Shown here in pieces: positions 52,230 to 60,970 of a stretch of 64,000 bases of DNA. Below the pieces are notes generated by a model, which worked only from the letters and a program-made list of their open reading frames with translations, made no database searches and was not told where the DNA came from. A program made the position numbers and the translations under genes. The first letter of the stretch is position 1, and every line of letters starts with the position of its first letter. Source of the DNA: Opacimonas sp040514355 (GTDB taxonomy: Bacteria > Pseudomonadota > Gammaproteobacteria > Enterobacterales > Alteromonadaceae); contig JBEVCF010000104.1 in NCBI GenBank assembly GCA_040514355.1, positions 1-64,000 on the forward strand. The letters run 5' to 3'.

Positions 52230-53542
52230 ATGGTCATGGCCACGCTCCCTCAAAACCAAACGCTATCTTATACCCAACTCATTNNNNNNNNNNATCTTAT
52301 ACCCAACTCATTCACCCAGTGCTGATCGCTGGGTGTTTAATTTTATGTGTTGGTTTTGCCATCCGCGCCTCATTTGGGCTGTTTCAGATCCCTATCGCAA
52401 CAGAGTTTGGCTGGTTGCGCAGTGAATTTTCTCTGGCGATAGCCTTACAAAACTTGTTCTGGGGGATCGGTCAGCCTATTTTCGGTGCAATTGCTGAAAA
52501 GTACGGTGATCGCAAAGCCATCGTAGGTGGGATATTTTGTTACGCTTTTGGCTTGTTGCTTTCGGCCTTTGCGATCTCGCCCTTACAACACCAATTATTA
52601 GAAATCATAGTCGGTTTTGGTATCGCGGGGACGGGTTTTGGTGTGATCCTAGCGATTGTGGGACGTGCGTCATCTGATGCCAACCGTTCTTTAGCCTTAG
52701 GGATCACCACCGCCGCAGGTTCAGTTGGTCAAATGATAGGGCCACCGGTGGTACAAGGTTTCTTAGCCAACTTTCCGTGGCAAACGGTATTTGTTATCTT
52801 GGCCATCGTGATTTTATGCACGTTAGTTGCAGTGAAATTTTTACATGTGCCAAAACCACCAGTCACGGCTGATACGAGTGACGATGAACCAGCATTAGGG
52901 ACCGTCGTCAAACAGGCCATCAAAGATCCTACCTTTATCATGCTTTTTGTTGGTTTCTTCTCTTGCGGCTATCAATTGGCGTTTATCACAGCACACTTCC
53001 CGGCATTGATCATCGAAATGTGTAGTGCCATTAGCCCAACGAGCTTGATTCAATCACTAGGGGTAACAACGACATCTGGGTTAGGTGCGTTATCGATTGG
53101 ATTAATCGGCTTTGCCAATATTGGCGGAACGATTTTGGCCGGCTGGTTAGGTAACCTATATTCACGCAAGTTGTTACTTGCCGGGGTCTATGCCTTGCGC
53201 ACGATTATATCCATTTTGTTCATCATCAACCCCATTACCCCTGAATCGGTAGTGATTTTTTCTGTGATCATGGGTGCCTTATGGCTAAGTACTGTACCTC
53301 TAACAGCGGGGCTAGTGGGCAAGATTTACGGCTTAAAGTACATGGGCACCTTGTATGGTCTTATTTTCCTGTCACATCAAATCGGTGGCTTTTTAGGCGT
53401 GTGGCTAGGCGGCAGTTTGTACGACTTATATGGTGACTATATGCTGGTATGGTGGATTGGCATTGGTGTCGGTGCGTTCTCAGCATTGATCCATCTACCG
53501 GTGAATGAGCAGCCTTTACGCGAACGTGTGAAGTTTGCCTGA
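52230..53542 (+). CDS. MFS transporter, coding frame interrupted by assembly gap
   Basis: A twelve-helix major facilitator. The intact part reads from 52313 to 53542. The 5' end lies across the N run: ATG 52230 to 52283 encodes 18 residues ending SYTQLI, and the right contig repeats the last 19 bases (52294-52312) before continuing HPVLIAGCL. Collapsing the repeat gives one frame of about 428 residues. Motifs AEKYGDRKA (loop 2-3), GTGFGVILAIVGRA and a repeated motif GNLYSRKLL are visible. It resembles the monocarboxylate/oxalate-formate branch, but substrate is unknown. A terminator follows. Confidence 0.85.
52284..52293. other. Assembly gap with duplicated contig ends
   Basis: Ten N flanked by the same 19 bases on both sides (52265-52283 and 52294-52312). 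No real sequence is likely to be missing; the contigs overlap. Confidence 0.93.
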
Positions 53543-53556
53543 TCCTGACTAGACAG

Positions 53557-53587
53557 ACCGCGTGACAATAATTCGTGCGGTTTTGTT
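53557..53587 (+). terminator. Rho-independent terminator after the MFS gene
   Basis: ACCGCGTGA (53557-53565) pairs with TCGTGCGGT (53573-53581) with two G-T wobbles and a seven-base loop, followed by TTTGTT. It lies just before the convergent end of the YigZ gene. Confidence 0.65.
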
Positions 53588-53589
53588 GG

Positions 53590-54186
53590 TTACGCTTGGT
53601 GGATCTGAATTTGCTGAGCCTGGCAATTTTGCACAAACGATGTTAACACGCTGTCTGGAATGGATGCCACGCATTGTACCTGGTCAGTATAAACAAATTC
53701 ATTGAGTACAACATTGTACTTTATGGCTTGATTGCGTAGCCATCCCTCTTGCTCAAATGCACAAATCAACGCCACCGTTGTGGTTGGGATGTAAGGTACG
53801 CCTTCTGCTATCGCTAACACGTCTTTAGTCGCTTGCGCATATGCGCGTACAAGTCCACCCGCACCGAGCTTTATGCCCCCAAAATAACGACTAATAATGA
53901 CTACCACATTACCAAAATCGCCGTGATGAAGAATGTTTAACATGGGCTTGCCTGCTGTACCAGAGGGCTCTCCATCATCATGATACCCTTGATTTGTGGG
54001 TGAGGAAGGGTTCCCCAAAACATATGCCCAGCAATGATGACGCGCATCCGGGAAGCGAACTTTTTCACGAGCCAACACATCCATCGCAGCGACTCTATCA
54101 GCAACTGGATATAGCGCAGCATGAAAGGTGCTCTTTTTGATTTCGTAGGTTTTGAATACTGGCGTAAGTAGAGTCGAATAAGACAT
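53590..54186 (-). CDS. yigZ: YigZ/IMPACT family protein
   Basis: A 198-residue protein of the YigZ (UPF0029/IMPACT) family. The two hallmark motifs are present: DDGEPSGTAGKPML (about 69-82) and SRYFGGIKLGAGGLVRAY (about 98-115). The C-terminal DUF1949-like domain follows. Eukaryotic relatives regulate the Gcn2 kinase; the bacterial role is unknown, possibly at the ribosome. Nine bases after the cupin gene on the same strand. Confidence 0.92.
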   Translation of the reverse strand: MSYSTLLTPVFKTYEIKKSTFHAALYPVADRVAAMDVLAREKVRFPDARHHCWAYVLGNPSSPTNQGYHDDGEPSGTAGKPMLNILHHGDFGNVVVIISRYFGGIKLGAGGLVRAYAQATKDVLAIAEGVPYIPTTTVALICAFEQEGWLRNQAIKYNVVLNEFVYTDQVQCVASIPDSVLTSFVQNCQAQQIQIHQA

Positions 54187-54195
54187 GGTATATGT

Positions 54196-54852
54196 TTATA
54201 AATGCCCCGTTTTGACAAAAATGACCGCACCATCGTCTTTGGTGAATGGATGATGTTGACTCAAATGCGGCGAACGTAACCAAGACCCTGTAGGATAAGC
54301 TCCGTGTTCATCATAAAACGTCCCAGACAATACAAATATTTCTTCGCCTCCCCAATGTTGATGTGGTTTGAACACGGTATTAGGAGCCCATTTGACCAAT
54401 GCGACGGATTCGGTACCAAAGGTATGCAAAGGCATGACGGATAAGCCTTCTACAAGACCTTGTCGCCAAGGCATTTGCTGTGTATCAATACAGACGGACT
54501 GCGTATCGGTTTTCTGAAATTGTTGTAGTTTAACCAAAATTACAGCGCCTTCTTTCCCAATTTTCGGCGTGTGTGCGGTACCAATTGGATTGCGCACATA
54601 AGTACCAGCAGGATAGTCTCCATGTTCATCTGCAAACATGCCTTCAAGTACCAGAAACTCCTCACCGCCAGTATGAGTATGCTCGCTAAACACAGAATGT
54701 GGTGCATAGCGAACCAGACTTGTTGCGCGTGCGACTTCCCCACCATCTCTGTCTAACATCATGCGTTGAACACCTGGCATAGGCGAGTCACGCCAAAGGT
54801 AATCGTCTGGACGGATGACGATTTTTTGAGATAAATCAGCGTTGAGTTTCAT
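54196..54852 (-). CDS. Tandem ChrR-like cupin protein
   Basis: A 218-residue protein made of two cupin domains. Repeat 1 (about 25-110) has FSEHTHTGGEEFLVLEGMFADEHGDYPAGTYVRNP; repeat 2 (about 130-215) has FKPHQHWGGEEIFVLSGTFYDEHGAYPTGSWLRSP. The His-x-His...Glu metal ligands occur in both. The closest known domain is the anti-sigma ChrR cupin, but the N-terminal zinc anti-sigma domain is absent and no ECF sigma factor gene is nearby, so an enzyme role (dioxygenase or acetylacetone-cleaving type) is at least as likely. Function unassigned. Confidence 0.85.
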   Translation of the reverse strand: MKLNADLSQKIVIRPDDYLWRDSPMPGVQRMMLDRDGGEVARATSLVRYAPHSVFSEHTHTGGEEFLVLEGMFADEHGDYPAGTYVRNPIGTAHTPKIGKEGAVILVKLQQFQKTDTQSVCIDTQQMPWRQGLVEGLSVMPLHTFGTESVALVKWAPNTVFKPHQHWGGEEIFVLSGTFYDEHGAYPTGSWLRSPHLSQHHPFTKDDGAVIFVKTGHL

Positions 54853-54876
54853 AGTTAAAACGACTGAATAATCGTG

Positions 54877-55356
54877 TTATTCAATCGCCAGTAACTCAAC
54901 TTCAAAAACCAACGTTGAGCCAGGAGGAATAGTACCCGCAGCATTGTTACCATAGGCAAGGTGCGCTGGAATATAAAAACGGAATGTATCTCCGACATTC
55001 ATCAGTTGTAACCCTTCCGTCCAACCCGGGATCACGCGATGTAGTGGAAAGCTAATCGGCGTACCGCGATCAACCGAACTATCAAACACCTTACCGTTGA
55101 GCAACGTGCCATGATAATGGACTTTTACGGTATCAGAGGCGGTGGGCTGTTCGGTACTGGTGCCTTTACTGAGCACTTCGTATTGCAGACCTGAAACGGT
55201 CGTGCTGATGTTACCTTTGGCCGTATTTTCGGCTGCCACTTGCTGACCAATGGCGATGTTTTCTTGGGCGATCTTTTTGGCTTCATTGCTTTTGTACAAT
55301 AAAAACAACACGACACAGACGATGAGACCAATAAGAATATATTTCATGTTTTTCAC
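54877..55356 (-). CDS. Membrane-anchored FKBP-type peptidyl-prolyl isomerase
   Basis: A 159-residue foldase. Residues 4-22 form a single membrane anchor (YILIGLIVCVVLFLLY), then a short helical linker, then the FKBP domain from about 60. Active-site residues are in VHYHGTLLNGKVFDSSVDRG, FPLHRVIPGWTEGLQLMNVGD and IPAHLAYG. Likely faces the periplasm. The start is GTG 55356 with AAGG five bases upstream; ATG 55347 is an in-frame alternative. Not a lipoprotein, as no lipobox is seen. Confidence 0.92.
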   Translation of the reverse strand: MKNMKYILIGLIVCVVLFLLYKSNEAKKIAQENIAIGQQVAAENTAKGNISTTVSGLQYEVLSKGTSTEQPTASDTVKVHYHGTLLNGKVFDSSVDRGTPISFPLHRVIPGWTEGLQLMNVGDTFRFYIPAHLAYGNNAAGTIPPGSTLVFEVELLAIE

Positions 55357-55458
55357 GTGGACCTTAGTTAGTTTTAGGATAAGTGAACAAAAGTAATTTT
55401 ATTATAACAGCTTGTCTATACATTTTGCTGAGTTTCGATACAATACGCATTCTTTGAT

Positions 55459-55535
<77 letters not shown>

Positions 55536-55546
55536 TAGACACAAAT

Positions 55547-55570
55547 AAGCCAGCGCAAGCTGGTTTTTTT
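55547..55570 (+). terminator. Rho-independent terminator after tRNA-Arg
   Basis: AAGCCAGC (55547-55554), GNRA-type loop GCAA, GCTGGTTT (55559-55566) with one G-T pair, then four more T. It closes the tRNA transcript 11 bases after the CCA end. Confidence 0.88.
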
Positions 55571-55620
55571 ATGGCTTGCACATTGTACAGCCTCAATAGT
55601 TATCCCAAACAGGCTTAAAA

Positions 55621-55634
55621 CTTAATCGATTAAG
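55621..55634. promoter_or_regulatory. Perfect 14-bp palindrome, candidate operator for the GH97 gene
   Basis: CTTAATC followed by its exact complement GATTAAG, with central CG. The centre and length are typical of LacI-family operators. It lies eight bases before the TTCACA element and 66 bases before the GH97 ATG. Confidence 0.6.
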
Positions 55635-55641
55635 AAAATCC

Positions 55642-55669
55642 TTCACATCCTTAGCCTTTATGTTACTAT
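55642..55669 (+). promoter_or_regulatory. Possible sigma-70 promoter for the GH97 gene
   Basis: TTCACA (55642-55647, five of six), 16-base spacer, TACTAT (55664-55669, four of six). About 30 bases before the ATG. Pattern only. Confidence 0.45.
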
Positions 55670-55699
55670 CCTGTTAAATTAAAGACTTAGGTCACGCCC

Positions 55700-57772
55700 A
55701 TGTTTAGAACTGTCATCGCTCTACTCGCAACATTCACACTGGCTTTCTCAGCTTTTGCCACGACTCTAAAAGTACATTCACCAGACAAGCAAATTGTCTT
55801 TAGTGTGACGGATGAGAACACGTTGGCGCAGTATTATGTCGACTTTGCTGGCAAACGACTGATCCAACATTCCAAACTTGGGTTTACCTTCGAAAAAGCC
55901 AAACCGATGTACCGTGATTTTACAGTCACCGAAGTCAGTCGCAATGCGCAGGATCTAACTTGGGAACAACCTTGGGGTGAGCAACGCCTGATCCGCGACC
56001 ACCACAACGAATTATTAGTGCGTTTTCAATCCACGACCGACAAGGATGTGAGCTTTGACTTGCGCATTAGAGCGTTCAACGATGGCGTGGGTTTTCGCTA
56101 TGAGATCAATGACGATACACCGCGCAATATCACACGTGAACTGACTGAGTTTTGGTTCACCGACTCGCACCGAGCGACCTCGTATTGGATCCCAGGTCAA
56201 GCGCGCGAGCGTTACGAATATGTTTACCGCACTACCAAACTACAAGATACCGAAGGCAAGGTGCACACGCCTTTCACTATCGCCTACGATGATGGTACTC
56301 ATGTAGCTGTACATGAAGCTGCTTTGGTTGATTTTGCGGGTATGAGTTTACAAAAAGCCCAAGTCGGTCGTTTTTATGCTGATTTAGCCCCGCGCTCAGA
56401 TGGTTTGAAAGTGGTCAAAGATGGTGCGTTTGTCACACCTTGGCGCACCCTAACTATCGGTGATGAAGCCGTTGATCTCGTCAACTCATTTATGGCGCTC
56501 AACCTCAATGAACCTAACCAATTAGGTGAGGACTTATCGTGGATAGAACCGGGTAAATACATTGGGATTTGGTGGTGCATGCATATTGATATCTGTACGT
56601 GGGGGAGCGGTCCCAAGCACGGCGCAACAACTGAGCGCGCACTGGAATACATGGATTTTGCTGCTGAATATGGGTTTGACGGTGTATTGATTGAAGGCTG
56701 GAACGTTGGCTGGGATGGCGATTGGATAGCTAACTCTGAGTTATTTGACTTTGCCAAAGCCTACCCTGATTTTGATATCGAAAAAATCGCACAATATGGG
56801 TTAGATAAAGGGGTACGATTAATCGGTCACCACGAAACTTCTGGCGGCATTACCAACTACGAAGCACAATGGCCACAAGCCTTTGAGTTATACGAGCGTT
56901 TAGGTGTACGCCAAATCAAAACCGGTTATGTCGCTCACGGTCAAAACCTCAAACGCAAAGATGAACACGGTATTATGCGCTATGAATTTACCGATTCTCA
57001 GCACGTGATCAACCACATGCATCGCAATATTCTCAAAGCCGCGGAGCATAAAATTTCCATTAATAAACACGAGGCAGTCAAAGACACAGGACTGCGCCGT
57101 ACCTATCCAAACTTTATCAGCCGCGAAAGTGCTAGAGGACAAGAATACAATTCAGGCTGGTCCACACCCAACCCGCCAGAGCACGAGGCCATGTTAGTAT
57201 TTACCCGCATGTTGTCTGGCCCGATGGATTACACACCTGGAATTTTTAACTTTGATTTCAAACGCTTTTATGGTGGTGGCCAAGAATACGGTGTGCATGA
57301 ACATATGCGTCCTCACAGCACCATTGCCAAACAATTAGCACAGTACGTCGTGCTGTATAGTCCGATCCAAATGGCGGCTGACTTACCTCAGCACTATTTA
57401 GAAAAACCAGACGCGTTCCAGTTTATCCAAGACGTACCAACTGATTGGGAGACATCCATTGCTTTGGAAGGGGCTGTTGCTGACTATGTGGTCTTTGCCC
57501 GTAAAGAGAAAAAACACCGCCATTATTCTGGTAATGACTGGTACTTAGGCGCTGTCACCGATGAAAATGCTCGGGAACTGGATGTGGCACTAGATTTCTT
57601 GGATGCTGGTAAAACGTACGAAGCGCAGATCTATCGCGATGGTGATAAGGCACATTGGGCAAATAACCCTTACGCTTTAACCATAGAAAAACGCAACGTA
57701 ACAGCCAAGAATCGTTTACAGGTTAAATTGGCCTCATCAGGTGGGGTAGCTGTACGCTTTAAAGCGCTATAA
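55700..57772 (+). CDS. GH97 alpha-glucosidase (SusB-like)
   Basis: A 690-residue secreted glycoside hydrolase. Signal peptide 1-20 (cleavage after AFA), N-terminal beta-super-sandwich (about 25-275), catalytic barrel (about 280-560) and C-terminal beta domain. Key segments: IGIWWCMHIDICTWGSGPKHGATT, DGVLIEGWNVGWDGDW, and KHEAVKDTGLRRTYPN with SARGQEYN, whose glutamates match the general bases of inverting SusB-type GH97 enzymes; calcium-binding glutamates are expected there too. Likely periplasmic, releasing glucose from maltodextrins. It stands alone, with no SusC/D-like or mal genes beside it. Confidence 0.93.
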   Translation: MFRTVIALLATFTLAFSAFATTLKVHSPDKQIVFSVTDENTLAQYYVDFAGKRLIQHSKLGFTFEKAKPMYRDFTVTEVSRNAQDLTWEQPWGEQRLIRDHHNELLVRFQSTTDKDVSFDLRIRAFNDGVGFRYEINDDTPRNITRELTEFWFTDSHRATSYWIPGQARERYEYVYRTTKLQDTEGKVHTPFTIAYDDGTHVAVHEAALVDFAGMSLQKAQVGRFYADLAPRSDGLKVVKDGAFVTPWRTLTIGDEAVDLVNSFMALNLNEPNQLGEDLSWIEPGKYIGIWWCMHIDICTWGSGPKHGATTERALEYMDFAAEYGFDGVLIEGWNVGWDGDWIANSELFDFAKAYPDFDIEKIAQYGLDKGVRLIGHHETSGGITNYEAQWPQAFELYERLGVRQIKTGYVAHGQNLKRKDEHGIMRYEFTDSQHVINHMHRNILKAAEHKISINKHEAVKDTGLRRTYPNFISRESARGQEYNSGWSTPNPPEHEAMLVFTRMLSGPMDYTPGIFNFDFKRFYGGGQEYGVHEHMRPHSTIAKQLAQYVVLYSPIQMAADLPQHYLEKPDAFQFIQDVPTDWETSIALEGAVADYVVFARKEKKHRHYSGNDWYLGAVTDENARELDVALDFLDAGKTYEAQIYRDGDKAHWANNPYALTIEKRNVTAKNRLQVKLASSGGVAVRFKAL

Positions 57773-57859
57773 TTCAAGCGATGGTAGGACCAAACACAAG
57801 TATTCAAAAACCGTCATTTTCGCTATGATACTGCATTAATGACTAAGGAAATGATAATT

Positions 57860-58138
57860 ATGAATATCAACAAATACTTTGATGAAAAAGTGGTATCAAT
57901 CGGCTTTGATACGGATGCGGGTCACGTTAGCTCTGGCGTGATGTCAGTGGGTGAATACACCTTTGGTACTTCTCAAAAAGAACGTATGGTCGTGGTGCAT
58001 GGTGAATTGGTCGTGAACCTACCCGGCTCTGACGAATGGCAAACATTCCCTGCCGGTACTGAATTCAATGTTGAGGCGAATGTTGAATTTGGTGTGCGTG
58101 TGGCAGAGCCGACTGCGTACCTTTGTTACTATGGTTAA
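57860..58138 (+). CDS. ppnP: Pyrimidine/purine nucleoside phosphorylase PpnP
   Basis: A 92-residue cupin-like enzyme (YaiE, DUF1255) that phosphorolyses several nucleosides. NKYFDEKVVSIGF, GVMSVGEYTFGTSQKERM and the C-terminal VAEPTAYLCYYG match E. coli PpnP (94 residues). The frame opens at 57839, but AAGGA spaced for the ATG at 57860 and the family N-terminus fix the start. It stands as a single gene between GH97 and the flavin-reductase-like gene. Confidence 0.94.
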   Translation: MNINKYFDEKVVSIGFDTDAGHVSSGVMSVGEYTFGTSQKERMVVVHGELVVNLPGSDEWQTFPAGTEFNVEANVEFGVRVAEPTAYLCYYG

Positions 58139-58191
58139 TAGCGCAAATTTCTGTACAAAAGAGCACTTACCGTAGCGCGCAAAATCCGTTA

Positions 58192-58221
58192 GCATACTCT
58201 TAAACCCTGTTAAGAGTATGC
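58192..58221 (+). promoter_or_regulatory. Twelve-bp perfect hairpin/dyad over the start of the flavin-reductase-like gene
   Basis: GCATACTCTTAA (58192-58203), six-base loop ACCCTG, TTAAGAGTATGC (58210-58221). The right arm contains AAGAG, the only ribosome binding site for ATG 58224. It could be a protein operator or an RNA hairpin hiding the initiation region. Confidence 0.65.
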
Positions 58222-58223
58222 GC

Positions 58224-58835
58224 ATGGATATCTCCCTTACCGAACTCAGTCCGAATAAAATTTATCACTTGATGACGCAAACCGTCATCCCTCGTCCGAT
58301 AGCTTGGGTCTTGTCGCAAAATTCCGATGATACGTTGAATTTAGCGCCGTTTTCTTATTTTAATGCCGTGTGTAGCGATCCACCCTTAATGATGCTGTCC
58401 ATGGGCAAAAAACCTGATGGTGATACTAAAGATACCCCCACTAACCTTCAAGTTGGGCATTATTGTATAGTGCATATCGCACAGGTTGAGCAAGCAGATG
58501 CCGTAACCCAAAGCGCGGCTAGTCTGGACTATGGTGACAGTGAAGTGGTCGCACAGAACTTAGCGACGACTGCACATAACGATTGGACTTTACCCCGTCT
58601 GCTAGATGCGCCCATCGCTTATTACTGTCGCGTGCATAGTCGCCAAACGATTGGCAATACGCCGCAACAACTCGTATTCGTAGAGGCATTGAGCCTGTAT
58701 ATTGATGATGCGCTGATCAGTGAAGAGAATGGTCGTCTTAGCATTGACGCGCTCAAGTTAAATCCTCTTGCCCGACTAGGCGCTGCGCAATATGCCGATC
58801 TCAAATCGGTGTTTAGCAAACAGCGCCCAAAATAA
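58224..58835 (+). CDS. Flavin reductase-like (FMN-binding split barrel) protein
   Basis: A 203-residue protein with a flavin-reductase-like split barrel. The motif TVIPRPIAWVLSQN near the N-terminus, NLAPFSYFNAVCSDPPLMMLSMG (about 40-62) and a KDTPTNLQVGHYCIVHI stretch are typical of the family that binds FMN and reduces it with NAD(P)H, or stores it. Exact activity unknown. ATG 58224 is preferred over ATG 58218, which lies inside the hairpin stem with no ribosome binding site at proper distance. Converges on the S9 peptidase gene with seven bases between. Confidence 0.85.
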   Translation: MDISLTELSPNKIYHLMTQTVIPRPIAWVLSQNSDDTLNLAPFSYFNAVCSDPPLMMLSMGKKPDGDTKDTPTNLQVGHYCIVHIAQVEQADAVTQSAASLDYGDSEVVAQNLATTAHNDWTLPRLLDAPIAYYCRVHSRQTIGNTPQQLVFVEALSLYIDDALISEENGRLSIDALKLNPLARLGAAQYADLKSVFSKQRPK

Positions 58836-58842
58836 ACATAAA

Positions 58843-60879
58843 CTAAGGCTTTGTTTGGGGCTCGGGTGTGGTTTTGTAACGATCAAACCAACCCAAAATA
58901 TTCCCTATCTTGCGAGCTAAATTCGACGGTTTGGTCGCTATGCCATGATAAGCACCTTGGATCCGCACCAAACTACTTTCTACTCCTTCAAGACGCAAGG
59001 CCCCATAGTATTGCTCACTTTCGGCCATCGGCGTTCTGACGTCTAACTCACCCGTTAATACCATTGTAGGGGTATTCACCTTGCCGACTAACGACAAAGG
59101 TGAGCGCGACCAATATTGCTCGTAATCATGCCATGGCAGATCCGTAAACCAGTATTTAGCCATGAACGTGTAGATATCTGACGTACCAATCATACTCGTC
59201 CAGTTGATCACCGGTTTAGCCACGACTGCCGCCTTAAATCGATCCGTATTGCCGATGATCCATGCCGTCAGTACACCACCACCGGAACCGCCAGTCACGA
59301 ATAAGTTATCTTCATCTACATACCCTTTGGCGATCACGCCATCTACCATGTCCATCAAATCATTGTAATCTTCAGATGGGTAGTTTTTGTCTATGGTATT
59401 CGCAAAATCAGCCCCTTGAGACGTTGACCCGCGCGGGTTGCCATACAACACAACATAACCAGCCGCCGCAAATAATTGCACTTCGCTCGAAAACTCCGGT
59501 CCGTATGCGGTATGTGGACCGCCGTGGATCTCTAAAATTAGCGGATACGTTTTGCTAGGGTCAAAATCCGGTGGGGTAACGATCCACGCATGAATATCAC
59601 GTTGGTCAACACTGCTTTTGACAACCATGTGCTCAGGCGCGTTGAGTGTCTTATGGCCAAATACATCACTATTTAAATCCGTTAACACTGTCTGTGTTTG
59701 TGCAGATTGAAAAACCAGATCCGCCGGTTGCACGCCCACTGATTGCGTAAACACCACCGCGCCATCAGCATTCACAGCAAAATCGCCCGAAGTATAAGGC
59801 CGGCCAATACTTTGTCCCCCTAGTGCATTGGTGATGCTCGTTATCTCTCCTGCTAACGTCACATAGCCAATGTGTTTTGCACCGAGGTTGTCATATGAAA
59901 AAAACACGCCCTGACCGCTTGCATCCCACGTAATATCCGCCACAGAACGGTCAAGCTCTGCAGTAAGAGAGCGTACATTTTTTCCAGAGAGATCCATCGT
60001 ATATAACTGAGTGATTTGATTGGATTTACCATTATCCACAAACCCAGTAAACGCCACCAATGAGCCGTCAGGACTGAGCGTTGGGTTAGCTTCCGGTCCC
60101 GTCATATCCGTGAGTGTTGTGATTTCAAGAGAAGTGATATCTATACGGTGTAAGTCTGAGTTGAATACATCAAAATCCGCATCAGCATGCGCATTAGCTG
60201 AAAAAATAATATGGGATTGATCTTGCCAAGCAACCGTATTGCTCACATCAAACTCACCCGCTGTCAGTTGCCTTGGTGTTCCACCAATCACCGGTACCAC
60301 ATACAACTGCGTGTTACCAGGCTTGTTCATGCCTCTGCCATCACGTTGAAATAAGGTCTGGTCGATATATATGGCTTCATCCGCCCACTGTGCCCCTTTG
60401 GGCTTACTTGGGAGTGTAAACAGTGGCTTGGTTTTGCTAGGAGTAAACATCACAAAGGCTAATTGTTTACTATCCGGAGAAAACGCCAAACCGTTGGGGG
60501 TATGTTCTACCTCGGTGACTTTGGTAGTGCGTTCAGTAGTGAGATCACGCACATAAACCTGAACTGAACCGTCTTTACTCGACAAATAAGCGAGTTGTTT
60601 GCCATCGGGCGATAAAACCGGCGCAAAGTGATTGTGCGAATCAGATAATAACGGTAAATGCTGCTGACCATCAATACTGACCTGCCACAAATTGCGTCGC
60701 AAACTATCGCGCATAATATCCATACTGCGTCGCTCATAAATCACCTGCTGGCCGTCTGCTGTGAAAACAGGATTAGCCGCGTATTCTAAGTGGAAAAGAT
60801 CGTCATAACTCAGGTGCTTATCATTGGCAAAACTTGCGCAACTCAGTACTGCTAGCGCACTACATAAAATCTGTCTCAT
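58843..60879 (-). CDS. Secreted S9 family peptidase (DPP/acylaminoacyl type)
   Basis: A 678-residue serine peptidase. Signal peptide about 1-18 (CASFA), then a WD40/PD40-like beta-propeller (about 30-400, repeats such as FSPDSKQLAFV and LSPDGSLVAFTG), then an alpha/beta hydrolase domain. HGGPH (452-456) forms the oxyanion region; the triad is S532 (GGSGGG), D613 (GELDVRTP) and H645 (GAYHGI). It removes dipeptides or acylated residues from peptides in the periplasm. It resembles DPP5/acylaminoacyl peptidases (S9C). Confidence 0.92.
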   Translation of the reverse strand: MRQILCSALAVLSCASFANDKHLSYDDLFHLEYAANPVFTADGQQVIYERRSMDIMRDSLRRNLWQVSIDGQQHLPLLSDSHNHFAPVLSPDGKQLAYLSSKDGSVQVYVRDLTTERTTKVTEVEHTPNGLAFSPDSKQLAFVMFTPSKTKPLFTLPSKPKGAQWADEAIYIDQTLFQRDGRGMNKPGNTQLYVVPVIGGTPRQLTAGEFDVSNTVAWQDQSHIIFSANAHADADFDVFNSDLHRIDITSLEITTLTDMTGPEANPTLSPDGSLVAFTGFVDNGKSNQITQLYTMDLSGKNVRSLTAELDRSVADITWDASGQGVFFSYDNLGAKHIGYVTLAGEITSITNALGGQSIGRPYTSGDFAVNADGAVVFTQSVGVQPADLVFQSAQTQTVLTDLNSDVFGHKTLNAPEHMVVKSSVDQRDIHAWIVTPPDFDPSKTYPLILEIHGGPHTAYGPEFSSEVQLFAAAGYVVLYGNPRGSTSQGADFANTIDKNYPSEDYNDLMDMVDGVIAKGYVDEDNLFVTGGSGGGVLTAWIIGNTDRFKAAVVAKPVINWTSMIGTSDIYTFMAKYWFTDLPWHDYEQYWSRSPLSLVGKVNTPTMVLTGELDVRTPMAESEQYYGALRLEGVESSLVRIQGAYHGIATKPSNLARKIGNILGWFDRYKTTPEPQTKP

Positions 60880-60970
60880 CGCATAGATTCCTTTTTATTA
60901 TTTTTTATACTGCCTACTTTAGCGGGTCTGTCTTTTTTAATTTGACACTAACAACATACAGCATGCCCAA

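Noticed and set aside
54196..54852. Anti-sigma factor ChrR
   Set aside because: The zinc anti-sigma domain and a sigma gene are both missing; only the cupin part matches.
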